Assembly (NCBI GenBank): GCA_035762175.1
Contig: DASTPP010000201.1
Location: forward strand, 1-64,000
DNA: 64,000 nt
Origin: DASTPP01 sp035762175
Lineage (GTDB): Bacteria; Myxococcota_A; Polyangia; Polyangiales; Polyangiaceae
Direction: 5' to 3'
Part shown: piece by piece, positions 1-8,431 of the stretch
Numbering within the stretch: position 1 is the first letter of the stretch
How the letters are laid out: the number at the start of each line of letters is the position of its first letter
Translations under genes and position numbers: made by a program
The notes under the pieces: model-generated
What the model was told of the DNA's origin: nothing
What the model saw: the letters and a program-made list of their open reading frames with translations, nothing else
The model's database searches: none

Positions 1-804
1 CCGACCGGCATGTACCCCGTGCTCGGCTACTCGTGGGAGCTCAAGATGCCCGAGGGCGTGCAGATCGCCGACGGCGTCGACGGGGTCACCAAGGCCGTGC
101 GCGAGCAGGTAAAGTACGGCGCCGACTGGATCAAATACTACTCGGACCGGCGCTACTTCACCTCCGCCGAAGCCCCCTGCACGCACCGCGTCTGCTCGCT
201 CGTCAACTTCAGCGACGAGGAGGCGAAGGCCATCGTGACCGAGGCCCACCGGCTCGGCAAGAAGGTGGCCGCCCACGCCATCGGCTACGACGGCATCGAC
301 TCGGCGCTGCGCGCCGGCGTCGACTCGATCGAGCACGGCGACGGGCTCGAGGGCGAGCTCATCGACCGCATGGTGCGCCAGAAGACGTATTGGTGCCCCA
401 CCATCCGCGTCGGCATCGAGGTCGCCCCCGGTCGCGGCGGCGTCTGGCCTCGCCTCGTCGAGGCCGAGAAGGCCGCCTTCGCCGAGGCGCTGAAGAAGAA
501 CGTGCTCATCGCCTACGGCACCGACGCGGGCGGCTACTCGTGGACCCAAAACCAGGCCCAAGAGCTCGCCATCATGGTCCGCTACGGCATGGCCCCCGCG
601 GCCGCCCTCCGCTCGGCCACCGCCGTCGCCGCGCAGCTGCTCGACCGGCAGCGCGAGCTGGGCACGGTCGAGGCGGGCAAGCTCGCCGACCTCGTCGCGG
701 TCGCCGGTAACCCACTAGCCGACATCACTGAGCTTGAGCGCGTCCGCTTCGTGATGAAGGGCGGCGTCGTTTACAAACGCAACGGCGCCCCCGTCGAACC
801 TTAG
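1..804 (+). CDS. Amidohydrolase family protein, 5'-truncated by window edge
   Basis: This is the C-terminal 267 residues of a metal-dependent amidohydrolase of the imidazolonepropionase-like (amidohydrolase_1) group; the reading frame is open from base 1, so the gene starts outside the window. Visible motifs fit the TIM-barrel metal site: an AAHA histidine near base 274, an SIEHGDG histidine near 334, and the GTDAG aspartate near 523 that ends the active site. The last residues form the usual small beta-sandwich (GKLADLVAV, then a VMKGGVVYKRNG tail). Members hydrolyse cyclic amides or Xaa-Pro dipeptides; the substrate cannot be told from sequence. The start and any signal peptide are not visible. 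A perfect hairpin follows the stop codon directly, so this is probably the last gene of its transcript. Confidence 0.9.
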   Translation, partial: PTGMYPVLGYSWELKMPEGVQIADGVDGVTKAVREQVKYGADWIKYYSDRRYFTSAEAPCTHRVCSLVNFSDEEAKAIVTEAHRLGKKVAAHAIGYDGIDSALRAGVDSIEHGDGLEGELIDRMVRQKTYWCPTIRVGIEVAPGRGGVWPRLVEAEKAAFAEALKKNVLIAYGTDAGGYSWTQNQAQELAIMVRYGMAPAAALRSATAVAAQLLDRQRELGTVEAGKLADLVAVAGNPLADITELERVRFVMKGGVVYKRNGAPVEP

Positions 805-806
805 AC

Positions 807-830
807 GGCGCGTCGAATCTTCGACGCGCC
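807..830 (+). terminator. Hairpin just after the amidohydrolase stop
   Basis: A perfect inverted repeat, GGCGCGTCGAA / TTCGACGCGCC, has 11-bp arms and a 2-base spacer and begins three bases after the stop codon. There is no T-run behind it, so it may act as an mRNA-stabilising or Rho-assisted end rather than a classical intrinsic terminator. Confidence 0.5.
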
Positions 831-1316
831 CCGAGGGCGCCCGCCTGCGGCGATGGGCGCACCGCCCGCCTCGCCGCGGGCGCCCGCACCCCGTCGTAAG
901 CCGCGGCCGGCGCCGGGCCCCGGGGCGACGCCGCGGCGCTGACGCGCCGGCGAAAGGGCGCCGCCGGCGCGCGCGGGGCCCGGCAGGTGGGGGGGCCTGG
1001 TAGGTGGGCGGCGCCGGGCGGGCGAGAAGGGCGTCGAAGCAAATCGTCATACGCTTATGTCGTATCCGTACAAATGGCGCCGCCTCGCCGAATTTCGTAG
1101 ACGCTCGCGTCGCGTTTCCTACTATTACGTCATGGGGGTTTCGTCTCGCGAACGCGCCAAGGGGTGGGTCGGCGCCGCGGGCGCGCGCGTGGGCCCTCCT
1201 GCCGGGGGGCGGGCCCGCGGCCGCCGCGCCGGGGCGGGGCCGGTGGCGCGGCGGGGGTCGGCGACCCCGGGGGCTAGTGTAGGCAAGGCGTCTGCAACGT
1301 ACGTGAAAGGTTAGCA
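831..1316. other. Intergenic region without a recognisable gene
   Basis: This GC-rich stretch has only weak open frames with no protein-like content. The part from about 1035 to 1135 is richer in A and T than its surroundings and presumably holds the promoter of the following gene, but I cannot fix a -35/-10 pair. Confidence 0.5.
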
Positions 1317-1925
1317 ATGGCAGACTCTTTCGTGATCGTGTGCTTGCTGCTCATCGCCGGCCTCGCGGGCCTCGGCTGGTGGGCCCTGAAGCTCGACGCC
1401 GAGCGTCAAGTGCTCGCGCAGCAGGTCGCCGGGCTGGTCCGGCAGCTCGGCGACGTCGAGCGGCGCGCCGAGCACCTGCGGGCCTTCTCGAACGAGGTGA
1501 AGCGGCTCGAGGCCGAATGCAACCAGCTGGCCCTGCGGCGGGCGAAGGCCAGCCAAGAGTTCAACGCCTACGCGCGCGATCTGGCCCTGCGCCGCGAGGC
1601 GGCCGAGCGCGACTTCCGCGAGCAGTGCGAGGCCGACGCGAGGGCGCTCGAGGCGTACAAAGCGACCCTCGCGCAAAAGCGGCTCGAGCTCGAGCACCAG
1701 TTCGGCGCCGCCGCGGCGCAGAACGACTGGCGAGAGGTCACCGAGGCCCGGGCCACGACCGCCGACGAGTGGCAGGCCGTGACCGAGGTCGACTTCTCCG
1801 ACCTCCGGCGCCGCGACGAGCGCGACGCCGCCACGGTCGCCGCGGTCCGTGGCCGCACCCTGAAGCCCCCGGCCCTCGCCGAGAGCGGCGCCTACCTCGT
1901 CTCCGACCGGGCCGCCGCCTCGTAA
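1317..1925 (+). CDS. Membrane-anchored coiled-coil protein, unknown function
   Basis: This 202-residue protein begins with an N-terminal membrane segment (about residues 5-23, hydrophobic, ending in GWWALKLDAERQ). A long Glu/Arg/Ala/Leu-rich helix with heptad character follows (about 28-135). The C-terminal part is polar and Ala-rich. The single N-terminal TM plus coiled coil suggests a cytoplasmic or periplasmic scaffold tethered to the inner membrane. No catalytic motif is seen and I do not recognise the family. The ATG is preceded by GAAAGG at about 1307-1312, which supports the start. It stands alone: the gene upstream is closed by a hairpin and a tandem-repeat block follows. Confidence 0.75.
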   Translation: MADSFVIVCLLLIAGLAGLGWWALKLDAERQVLAQQVAGLVRQLGDVERRAEHLRAFSNEVKRLEAECNQLALRRAKASQEFNAYARDLALRREAAERDFREQCEADARALEAYKATLAQKRLELEHQFGAAAAQNDWREVTEARATTADEWQAVTEVDFSDLRRRDERDAATVAAVRGRTLKPPALAESGAYLVSDRAAAS

Positions 1926-2010
1926 GCGTCCGACGAAGGCCCGGGCGTCGCACCCCCCGCGCGGGCGGCTGCGCTCTCGCAGGCGGGGCGCCCGCCCGCC
2001 CGAGCCGAAG

Positions 2011-2187
2011 GCGCGCCCCGGCGCGTCCGAAGGGGCCGCCTGATGCGTGCCCCGGCGCGTCCGAAGGGGCCGCCTGATGCGTGCTCCGGAGCATCCGAAG
2101 GGGCCGTCCGCCTGATGCGTGCCCCGGCGCGTCCGAAGGGGCCGCCCACCTGATGCGCGCTCCGGCGCGTCCGAAGGGGCCGCCCGC
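2011..2187. repeat. Tandem repeat, 34/38-bp unit, five copies
   Basis: Five copies of a unit containing GCGTCCGAAGGGGCCG start at 2023, 2057, 2091, 2129 and 2167, giving spacings of 34, 34, 38 and 38 bp. Each full unit contains GCCCC...GGGGC, so every copy could fold as a small stem-loop. The block lies between the 3' ends of two convergent genes and may serve as a transcript end or simply be a variable minisatellite. Confidence 0.8.
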
Positions 2188-2202
2188 CCCCCTGCCGCCC
2201 GA

Positions 2203-2844
2203 TCAGAACAGGTCGCTGAAGGTGCGCAGCCGCAAGGCGAGGCCGACGCCGACGTCGTGACGCAGCCGGGCCCCCCCTGGCCCGGGGTGGTCAACGTGAA
2301 GACGGTAGCGGCCCATCGGCACGAGCTCGAAGCGGGTCATCAAGACCCAGGTCGAGTCGTTGAGCTCGGCGATCTGGCGCGCCTCGAACAGGCGCAAGGG
2401 CCGGTTCACCCCGACGCCCGCGTAGAAGTCGCCGCCGCGAAAGAGCGTCGAGCGCAGCGGCGTGCCCGCCTCGGCGAAGCCCTCGAGGCCCCAGCGGCTA
2501 CCCCCGATCGACTCCGGCCCGTAGCCGGCGCCGACCAGGACGCCGCCGGTGAAGCGCGAGCCCCCCGGCGCCTCGGCCCGGCTCTCGACCGCGGCGCCGA
2601 CCAGCAGGCCGTGATCGTTGAGCGGCGACCCCAGTCGGGTCGACGCGGCGACGCGCCCGAACCCGAGCACGTGGCCCCTCGCCACCTCGGCCCCCGCCCC
2701 GCCCCCGAGATCGGCGGCGCACCCCGCCGAGAGCAGCGCCAGGGACCCCGCCCGCCAGGCCCGCCCGCCCCTGCCCCGCCGCGCCTCGCCGGGGCGCTGG
2801 CCGCCCCCGGCGCCCCCGAGGCCCCCGCCGGCCGGCGCGCTCAC
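2203..2844 (-). CDS. Putative outer-membrane beta-barrel-like protein, third gene of ceramidase operon
   Basis: This 213-residue protein starts at a GTG that overlaps the ceramidase stop by four bases (GTGA), so translation is probably coupled. The N-terminus is Gly/Arg-rich, followed by a hydrophobic stretch and a lipobox-like LLSAGC near residue 42. The remainder alternates polar and hydrophobic residues with many Gly and aromatic residues and ends ALRLRTFSDLF, like a small outer-membrane barrel. It resembles the first gene of this operon in size, in the position of the cysteine and in the C-terminal ALRL motif, so the two are probably distant paralogues. No enzymatic motif is visible. Placement beside a secreted ceramidase suggests an envelope role. 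Confidence 0.7.
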   Translation of the reverse strand: MSAPAGGGLGGAGGGQRPGEARRGRGGRAWRAGSLALLSAGCAADLGGGAGAEVARGHVLGFGRVAASTRLGSPLNDHGLLVGAAVESRAEAPGGSRFTGGVLVGAGYGPESIGGSRWGLEGFAEAGTPLRSTLFRGGDFYAGVGVNRPLRLFEARQIAELNDSTWVLMTRFELVPMGRYRLHVDHPGPGGARLRHDVGVGLALRLRTFSDLF

Positions 2845-5003
2845 GGCGCCCCCTTCGGGCAGCGCTGGCAGGCGAGCTCGACCTCGTTGCTCTCGAGCTG
2901 GGCCCCGCCCCCGACCCCGATGACGAAGCGAAACCTCCCCCCGCAGCGCGGGTCACAGCCCCCCGCGTCGTCGACGACGTCGGGCTGCCAGCGCACGCGC
3001 CACCGCTCGCCCTCGCCCACCTCGCGCACCTCGACGTTCGATCCGCGGTCGTCGTCGACCACCTCGCCCCCCCGCCGGATCTCGACCCAGAAGCGCCGGC
3101 GGTCGGAGAGCGCGCGCAGCGGCCGCCGCCCGAGGTGGGCCTCGATGACGAAGGCCCCCTCGCCGTCGACCGCGGCCCGGGCGGCGATCGGCGCGCGCCC
3201 GCGGGGCGCCTCGTCGGGCTCGTCGCCCGGCAGGCGCGCGACGACGGGCGCCGGGTCCGCGCGCAGGGGCTCGGCGGCGTCGGGCCGGGCGGGGTTGTCG
3301 CAGCCGCCGCGGTCGCCGCGCACGAGGTAATTCGTCAAACAACCGAAGTGGTTGACCAAGAAGTCGGACGAGCGCGGGCCGTAGAGCGTCGACGCGCCCT
3401 CGTAGAGCTGCAGCTCGTACTCGGCGCCGGTGGCGAAGTACTGCAGGTAGCTGTTCGTCAGCCCGACGACCGGCAGCGCGGCGGGGGCCTCGCCGAGCCG
3501 CGCCCGCACGGCCTCGCGGACGCGCTGCCCGGTCACCGTCGTCAGCTCGCCGGGGGCCGTCGCGATGGCGCCGCCGGCGACGCGGACGAGCGCGACGGGC
3601 CCGAGCCGCGGGAAGTCGTGCTCGGCGTCGGCGCCGTACGAGGTCAGCGGCAGCTTCACGCCGTGGCAGCCATGGGGCCTCGCGAGGCGGTAGCCGGCGT
3701 TGGCCTCGGTGAGGAGGCGCAGCCGCGTCGGGCCGTCGCGCGCGCCCCCCCCGGCCGCGACGCCGAGCTCGGCGGTCGGGCAGAGCGCCTCGCGCGCGCC
3801 CGCGCCGAGCCTCGCGCCGGGCAGGCGCAGCTCCCAGTAGGCGCGGTCGAGCGGCCCCCGGGCGAGCGCCGGGAAGCGCCCTTCGCGGTCCTCGACGAGC
3901 TCGACGATCTTGCGCCCGAGCAGCCGCCCGAGCCGCCGCGCCTCGGCCACCGACTGGAACGCCGCCTTGGGCGACAGATCGCCCTCGACGCCGTTGGCGA
4001 TGCCCACGACGGGCTCGCCCTCGCGCGGGCCCCTCGCCTCGCAGCGCCAGGGCGCCCCCTCCGGCCGCGCCTCGCCCTCGACGAGGCAGGCCTCGGCCGC
4101 GCGGGCGGCGAAGCCGAAGACGTCGCCGTGGTAGAGCTCGTTGGTGTTCGGGATCGCGGTCGGGTGCATTCCGAACACCGCGAACGCGCCGAGCGGCCGC
4201 GCCGCCCCCGGCCCGCACGACGCCGCCCCGGGCGCGCGGGCGTCGACGCGCAGCACGCTGATCTCGGCGTCGACGGCGCGCTCGGCGGCCGCGGGCGTCG
4301 CCGGCCCGCCGCCGCGCGAGAGGGCTCGCTCTTGCTCGGCGGCCCGGGCGAGCGCGGGCGCCTCGCCGCCGCCCGCCCCGCGGTTCCGCGCGAACGCGGC
4401 GTAGCTGCGGTTGAAGGTGAGGCCCGCGAGCTCGTCGCGCCGCCACGACAGGCACGCGGGCGCGAGCCGCCCGTACGCCTCGGCGACGGCGGCGGCGATG
4501 CGCTCGCCGAGGAACTCGACGACCCGCGGATCGTAGCCCGGCGCGTACGAGCTGAAGCTGCCGCTGTAGCGCCGGGCCTCGAAGTAGTGCGCGGGCCCCG
4601 CGTGCGTGTGCGTCGCCATCAGCAGCAGCCGGTCGAGGGGCACCGGCACCCCCCGCCGGGCGAGCTGCTCGCCGACCTCGCGGTGCAGCGCGAGCGAGGG
4701 CGCGGCGAGATCGCAGGGCACGAGCGCGACGAGCTCGCGTCCCTGCGCGAGCACGAAGGCGGCGCAGCGCAGGCGCAGCCGGAAGCCCGTGGCGATGCGC
4801 CCCTCGGGGCCGTGGCCGAAGAGCGCGAGGTGCGGCGGGGGCGTGATGTCCGCGCGCGCGACGCCGGCGTGGTACCCCTCGCCCTCGAGCGCCGGGGGCG
4901 CCGGCGGGGCGGGGGGCGTATCGGGCCCCCGGCCGTGGCAGGCGAGCAGGGCGCCGAGCGCGATCAAGAGCGCCAGCGCGAGGGGCGCGCGCGGGCGCGT
5001 CAC
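2841..5003 (-). CDS. Neutral/alkaline ceramidase-like lipoprotein
   Basis: This 720-residue protein belongs to the neutral/alkaline non-lysosomal ceramidase family, which hydrolyses the N-acyl bond of ceramide to give sphingosine and a fatty acid. The N-terminus is a lipoprotein signal (LLIALGALLAC), predicting an exported, lipid-anchored enzyme. Family features in order: the opening GVARADITPP, the zinc-ligand-type MATHTHAGP, the second zinc region MHPTAIPN, and GVEGDLSP, which corresponds to the nucleophile loop (GDVSP in the Pseudomonas enzyme). A C-terminal beta-sandwich-like part follows, with a REVGEGERWRVRW stretch. The start is the GTG at 5001-5003 because it overlaps the upstream stop (GTGA). 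The open frame runs further upstream but would overlap the preceding gene. It is the middle of three four-base-overlapping genes. Confidence 0.9.
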   Translation of the reverse strand: MTRPRAPLALALLIALGALLACHGRGPDTPPAPPAPPALEGEGYHAGVARADITPPPHLALFGHGPEGRIATGFRLRLRCAAFVLAQGRELVALVPCDLAAPSLALHREVGEQLARRGVPVPLDRLLLMATHTHAGPAHYFEARRYSGSFSSYAPGYDPRVVEFLGERIAAAVAEAYGRLAPACLSWRRDELAGLTFNRSYAAFARNRGAGGGEAPALARAAEQERALSRGGGPATPAAAERAVDAEISVLRVDARAPGAASCGPGAARPLGAFAVFGMHPTAIPNTNELYHGDVFGFAARAAEACLVEGEARPEGAPWRCEARGPREGEPVVGIANGVEGDLSPKAAFQSVAEARRLGRLLGRKIVELVEDREGRFPALARGPLDRAYWELRLPGARLGAGAREALCPTAELGVAAGGGARDGPTRLRLLTEANAGYRLARPHGCHGVKLPLTSYGADAEHDFPRLGPVALVRVAGGAIATAPGELTTVTGQRVREAVRARLGEAPAALPVVGLTNSYLQYFATGAEYELQLYEGASTLYGPRSSDFLVNHFGCLTNYLVRGDRGGCDNPARPDAAEPLRADPAPVVARLPGDEPDEAPRGRAPIAARAAVDGEGAFVIEAHLGRRPLRALSDRRRFWVEIRRGGEVVDDDRGSNVEVREVGEGERWRVRWQPDVVDDAGGCDPRCGGRFRFVIGVGGGAQLESNEVELACQRCPKGAP

Positions 5004-5665
5004 GGCCGCACCCCCTCGGCGCCCTCGGGCGCCTGGCGATCGTTGCCCGGACGGCCCTGGGGCGGGCCCGCGAGATCGCTGCCGAAGACCAGCCGCAAGG
5101 CGAGCTCGCCGGCGTACTCGACGTCGAACCCGCGGCCTTGGCCTTCGGGCGCCATCCAGAAGCCGGCCCGCGGCGCGAGCACGAGCTCGGGCGTGAAGTA
5201 GAGAACGTTGAAGGCCGGGCCCCGGTCCGAGTTGGGCAGCGGCCGGAGCCGCGCCGTGCCTGCGAGCCCCCCGTACGCGCCCGTCCCCGAATAAAGGCGG
5301 TTGGCGGGCCCCCCCGCGCCGAGCTCGATCGCGGGCTCGAGCGTGAGCCAGCCCGGCACGACGACGAAGTCGTAGCCGCCGCGCAGCGCGCCCGCCCGGA
5401 TCGCGAGCCCGTCGTCGTACGCCCCCGTCAGCCGCGCCCCGACGATGCCGCGGTGCTCTCGGCCCGCGTTCAGGGACGCCGAGACGCTCGTCGTCGCCCG
5501 GGCGTCGCCGCGCGCGGTGGCCGCCACGCCGGCGCCGATCTGGAGGCCACAGCCCGACCCGAGCGCGAGCGCGGGCGCGCAGAAGCCCGCGAAGCGCGCG
5601 CCACCTCGCCCCCGACCGCCCCCGACCGCCCTGCGGGCCCATGCCCTCCGCCTCGACCCACCCAT
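5000..5665 (-). CDS. Putative outer-membrane barrel-like protein, first gene of ceramidase operon
   Basis: This 221-residue exported protein has an Arg-rich start, a hydrophobic segment and a lipobox-like LALGSGC at about residue 39. It then has repeated Gly/aromatic beta-strand-like segments (for example GIVGARLTGAYDDG and LTPELVLAPRAGFW-like stretches) and ends near ELALRLVFGSD. The composition and strand pattern suggest a small outer-membrane beta barrel. It overlaps the ceramidase start by four bases and is the promoter-proximal gene of a three-gene unit. It looks distantly related to the last gene of that unit. No function is assigned. Confidence 0.7.
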   Translation of the reverse strand: MGGSRRRAWARRAVGGGRGRGGARFAGFCAPALALGSGCGLQIGAGVAATARGDARATTSVSASLNAGREHRGIVGARLTGAYDDGLAIRAGALRGGYDFVVVPGWLTLEPAIELGAGGPANRLYSGTGAYGGLAGTARLRPLPNSDRGPAFNVLYFTPELVLAPRAGFWMAPEGQGRGFDVEYAGELALRLVFGSDLAGPPQGRPGNDRQAPEGAEGVRP

Positions 5666-6298
5666 GATCGCCCCCTTCGCCTCGGGGTGCCCCGAGCGTG
5701 ATGGTCAGGCAACGACCCTCGGGCACCGTTGCCCCTGCGTTGGTCGCGGCCACGACCGAGCGCCCCGAGGGAGTATCGTGGCCCTGTGGCGCGGGTTGCG
5801 TCCAGCGCCGAGAAGAGACGCCGCGCGATGGGTAGGCCCGAACGTGCAGCCGGGCCAAGAATGCGGCGCCCCATGGCTGAGCCGGGCGCCCCCGGCTGGT
5901 GCTTGCCACGGCATCCCCCCGACGCCATCGGCCGGCGGGCGCCCTGGCCTCTGGACTCGCCCGCCCCCGGCCCCGATGGGGGTAGGCAAGTGCGCCACGC
6001 TCTCGCCCGCGCGCCCTCCGCCCCGCCGCGCGCCTCACCCGCGCGGGCGCTCACCGAGGGCGGATGATTTCAATCATGACACACTGACTCGAATCGACCG
6101 AAATCGTCGAAAGGCCCGTGCCACCTCGTATTTTGGGCCGTTTCGTGGCCGAGCTCGGGCCCGGCGGCGCGCCGCTACCGCTCACAGGCGGGCGAAACGC
6201 CACACGCACGCCACAGGTGTAGGCGCGGCCCTGCGGGCGTCGCCAGAGCCATTTTTCCTTGCGTTAATCGCCCAGTAGCTTAAGCTCAAAGACCCGCC
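5666..6298. other. Intergenic region, divergent promoter zone
   Basis: No convincing gene is present. The part from 5666 to 6060 is GC-rich. From 6061 the base composition drops and holds a 14-bp palindrome, ATGATT-TC-AATCAT (6064-6077), a possible operator for the divergent units. Promoter boxes are not clear. Confidence 0.45.
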
Positions 6299-6420
6299 AT
6301 GAAACATCGCAGCACATGGCTATCGCGCCTCGAAGACTTCCTCCTGCGCTTGCTCGAGCCTTCGCTCAAGAAGCGGCGCGCCTTCGAAGAAATGTTCGAA
6401 GGGTTACGAGGGCCTCGCGA
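6299..6420 (+). pseudogene. Possible 5' remnant of a gene (MKHRSTWLSRLEDF start)
   Basis: The first 40 or so codons after the ATG at 6299 read like a real amphipathic protein start (MKHRSTWLSRLEDFLLRLL, then EPSLKKRRAFEEMFEGL). After about 6420 the frame turns into Arg/Pro/Ala low-complexity sequence that overlaps a palindromic repeat. I read this as a gene start cut off by rearrangement. It could also be a short expressed peptide or chance. Confidence 0.3.
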
Positions 6421-6615
6421 TAGCGCGCGGGCGCGGGCGAAAGCAGGCCCCGCCCGCGACGGTTTGAGCCTCCCGGGCGTCGGCCCGGTCGCTCGACGAG
6501 GGCCGCGCCGCGCGCCCCCGAGCGATGGTGGCTCGATCGACAGGGCGACGCCGCGTCCGGCGTCGGCCCCAGCCTTTGCCTGCCTCGGCGAACGAAGCGC
6601 CCCGCCCCCGCCATG

Positions 6616-6718
6616 CCGGCGGCGGGTGCGCTTTGCGCGCCGGGGCGGGTGCCCTGCGGTGTGAGCCGCAGGCCCGTTGCGGGGGCCCGCAGAGCGAGCG
6701 AAGCGCACCCGCCGCCGG
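6616..6718. repeat. Palindromic repeat element with 18-bp arms
   Basis: The perfect 18-bp inverted arms are at 6616-6633 and 6701-6718 (CCGGCGGCGGGTGCGCTT and its complement). Inside is a second inverted repeat, CCTGCGG / CCGCAGG, around 6653-6672, so the whole unit can fold into a nested cruciform. The inner GCGGGTGCCCTG motif also appears inverted in the element at 34374-34483. The unit abuts the 5' end of the SH3-like remnant and may have caused the gene damage there. Confidence 0.7.
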
Positions 6719-7690
6719 CCAGAACAAGGTCTCCGGCAAGGTCGACACGAGCGGCGCCAACCTGAACGTGCGCTCGGGGCCCTCGACGAGCTTCGCCTCG
6801 GTCGGCTCGGTCGCCGACGGCGCGAGCGTGTACGTCCGCTGCCGCGAGGCGGGCCAGAGCGTCAGCGGCCCGACCGGCACCACCTCGCTCTGGGGCAACG
6901 TCGGGCTCGGCGACGTGTCGCAGGCCTTCGTCGTCTACCCGCTCTTCGTCTTCGCCGGCCCCGCGCTGGTCTCGGCCCTGATCGAGTCGGCGCTGGCGCT
7001 CGCCTCCGAGCGGGTCTCGCGCCGCGCCTTTTTGGTCGGCGGAATGCTGGCGCTGAGCCTCTCGCTCGCCGCGGGCGCGGCCTCGCCCTGGCCCTGGCTC
7101 TCCTCGCTGGGGCTGGCCGCGGCCGGCGCCGCCGGCGGCTGCGCGTGCGCCGCGGCGCAGGCCTCGCTCGTCGAGGCGAGCCCGCGCTCACCCGAGCGGG
7201 CGATGGCCCGCTGGTCGTTCTTTGCCGCGCTCGGCGACGTCGCCACCCCGCCCCTCGTCGCCCTCGCCCTCGGCGCGCCGGGCGCTCGTACCGCGGCGCC
7301 CTGCTCGCCGCGAGCGCGGCGGCGTCCGCGCTCGCCCTCGCCGCCGCGATCGCCGTGCTCTCGCTCGCCTGGCGCGCGCCCTCGCTCTTCGCGCTCGGGC
7401 TGAGCGCGGCCGCGCCCGACGCGATCGCCAAGGCCCGCGCCGACGCGGCGCTGCCCGGCTCGCCCGGCGTCGTCAACGCGCTCGGCGGGGCCTTCGCCGC
7501 GCTCGACGTCGCCTTCGTTGCGCTCGACGTCGCCTTCGCCGCGCCCGACGTCGCCGCCCCGCTCGCCGTCGGGCTCGTCGCCGCCCGCGGCGGGCTCGGC
7601 GCCGCGCTCGGGTGCCCGCCCGTGCGCCCGCTGACGCGGCTCGCGCTGGCCGGGCGGGGGCGGCGGGGCGCGCGGGCGCTAGCCGAATAG
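6717..7690 (+). pseudogene. Chimeric SH3-like / MFS transporter pseudogene with frameshift
   Basis: Two unrelated coding remnants are joined. From 6717 to about 6930 the frame encodes a bacterial SH3-type domain (SGANLNVRSGPSTSF, then GTTSLWGNVG). It runs directly into transmembrane helices of an MFS-type transporter (PLFVFAGPALVSALIE, then a Gly/Ala/Leu-rich pair of TM segments, then ERAMARWSFFAALGDV). Near 7285 the transporter continues in another frame (RSYRGALLAASAAASALAL onward), consistent with a one-base deletion or two-base insertion. The transporter lacks its first half and has no start of its own. The tail (7480-7690) decays into Ala/Val/Asp repeats. I infer a dead fusion left by recombination next to the palindromic element at 6616-6718. 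Confidence 0.65.
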
Positions 7691-8431
7691 AATTTCGTGA
7701 GTAAAAACAAAAAAATCTCGCCGCCGGCCTGGCTTATACGGACGAGCTTCGACCCGAAACGAAAAAAAATGGTTGGTCTCGACCTTCAGTCGATGTATCA
7801 AGGTTGCCACACCTGACGCGAGACGCACCAACGTGGCGAAACGCGACAATCCGTCGCGGTAGAGCTACCGTAGGGCCGGCGCGTCGCCCGGGGCCGCCGC
7901 GCGGCCGCGGGCAACCCGCCGGGCCACCCGTCGAGGCGAACGACCGCCCCGGGGGCGATCTGCGCCCCGGGCACCGCACGAGCTTTCCAGCTAGGCATTC
8001 GAATCGAGTCGGCGCCGGCGGCGATCCGCATACGGGGCGGGGGGGGTCGCCACGGCCCAGCGTTGTGACGAATCGTTCGGCGCGGGGCCGCGGTGCGCCC
8101 GCGCGCCGCGGCCCCGGGGGGTTTCGTAGTTTTTTCACGATGGCGGACGGGCGTCCGGGCGGCCGAGGTGCGCCCCGGTGCTCGCCCGCCCCCGCTTTCC
8201 TATTTTGATTTTAGCCCTGCACCGCGGGGGGCCGGGGGCGTCCACACCGCGCCCCGACCCCGAGAAGCTTTCCTACCCTCGAGTCCACCACGACGTGCCC
8301 CGCGCCGCTCCGGCCCGGGGGCACCCGACCAAGGTTCGCGTGCCGGGCGCCCGCCGCGCCCCGGGCCGACGTGCGCCCGCGCGCCGCCCCGAGGGCGGCC
8401 CTCGCCACCGCGAACCGGGAAGTGCCAAACG
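7691..8431. other. Intergenic region upstream of the pectate lyase gene
   Basis: No gene is recognised. The first 110 bases contain A-tracts (7700-7716 and 7761-7770) that stand out from the GC-rich surroundings. The remainder is GC-rich with weak frames only. The lyase frame stays open upstream to 8093, but that extension has no protein-like content, so I treat it as leader. Confidence 0.45.

Noticed and set aside
2841..6038. 1065-codon version of the ceramidase gene
   Set aside because: The first 345 codons overlap the upstream gene on the same strand; the lipoprotein signal and four-base overlap place the start at 5003.
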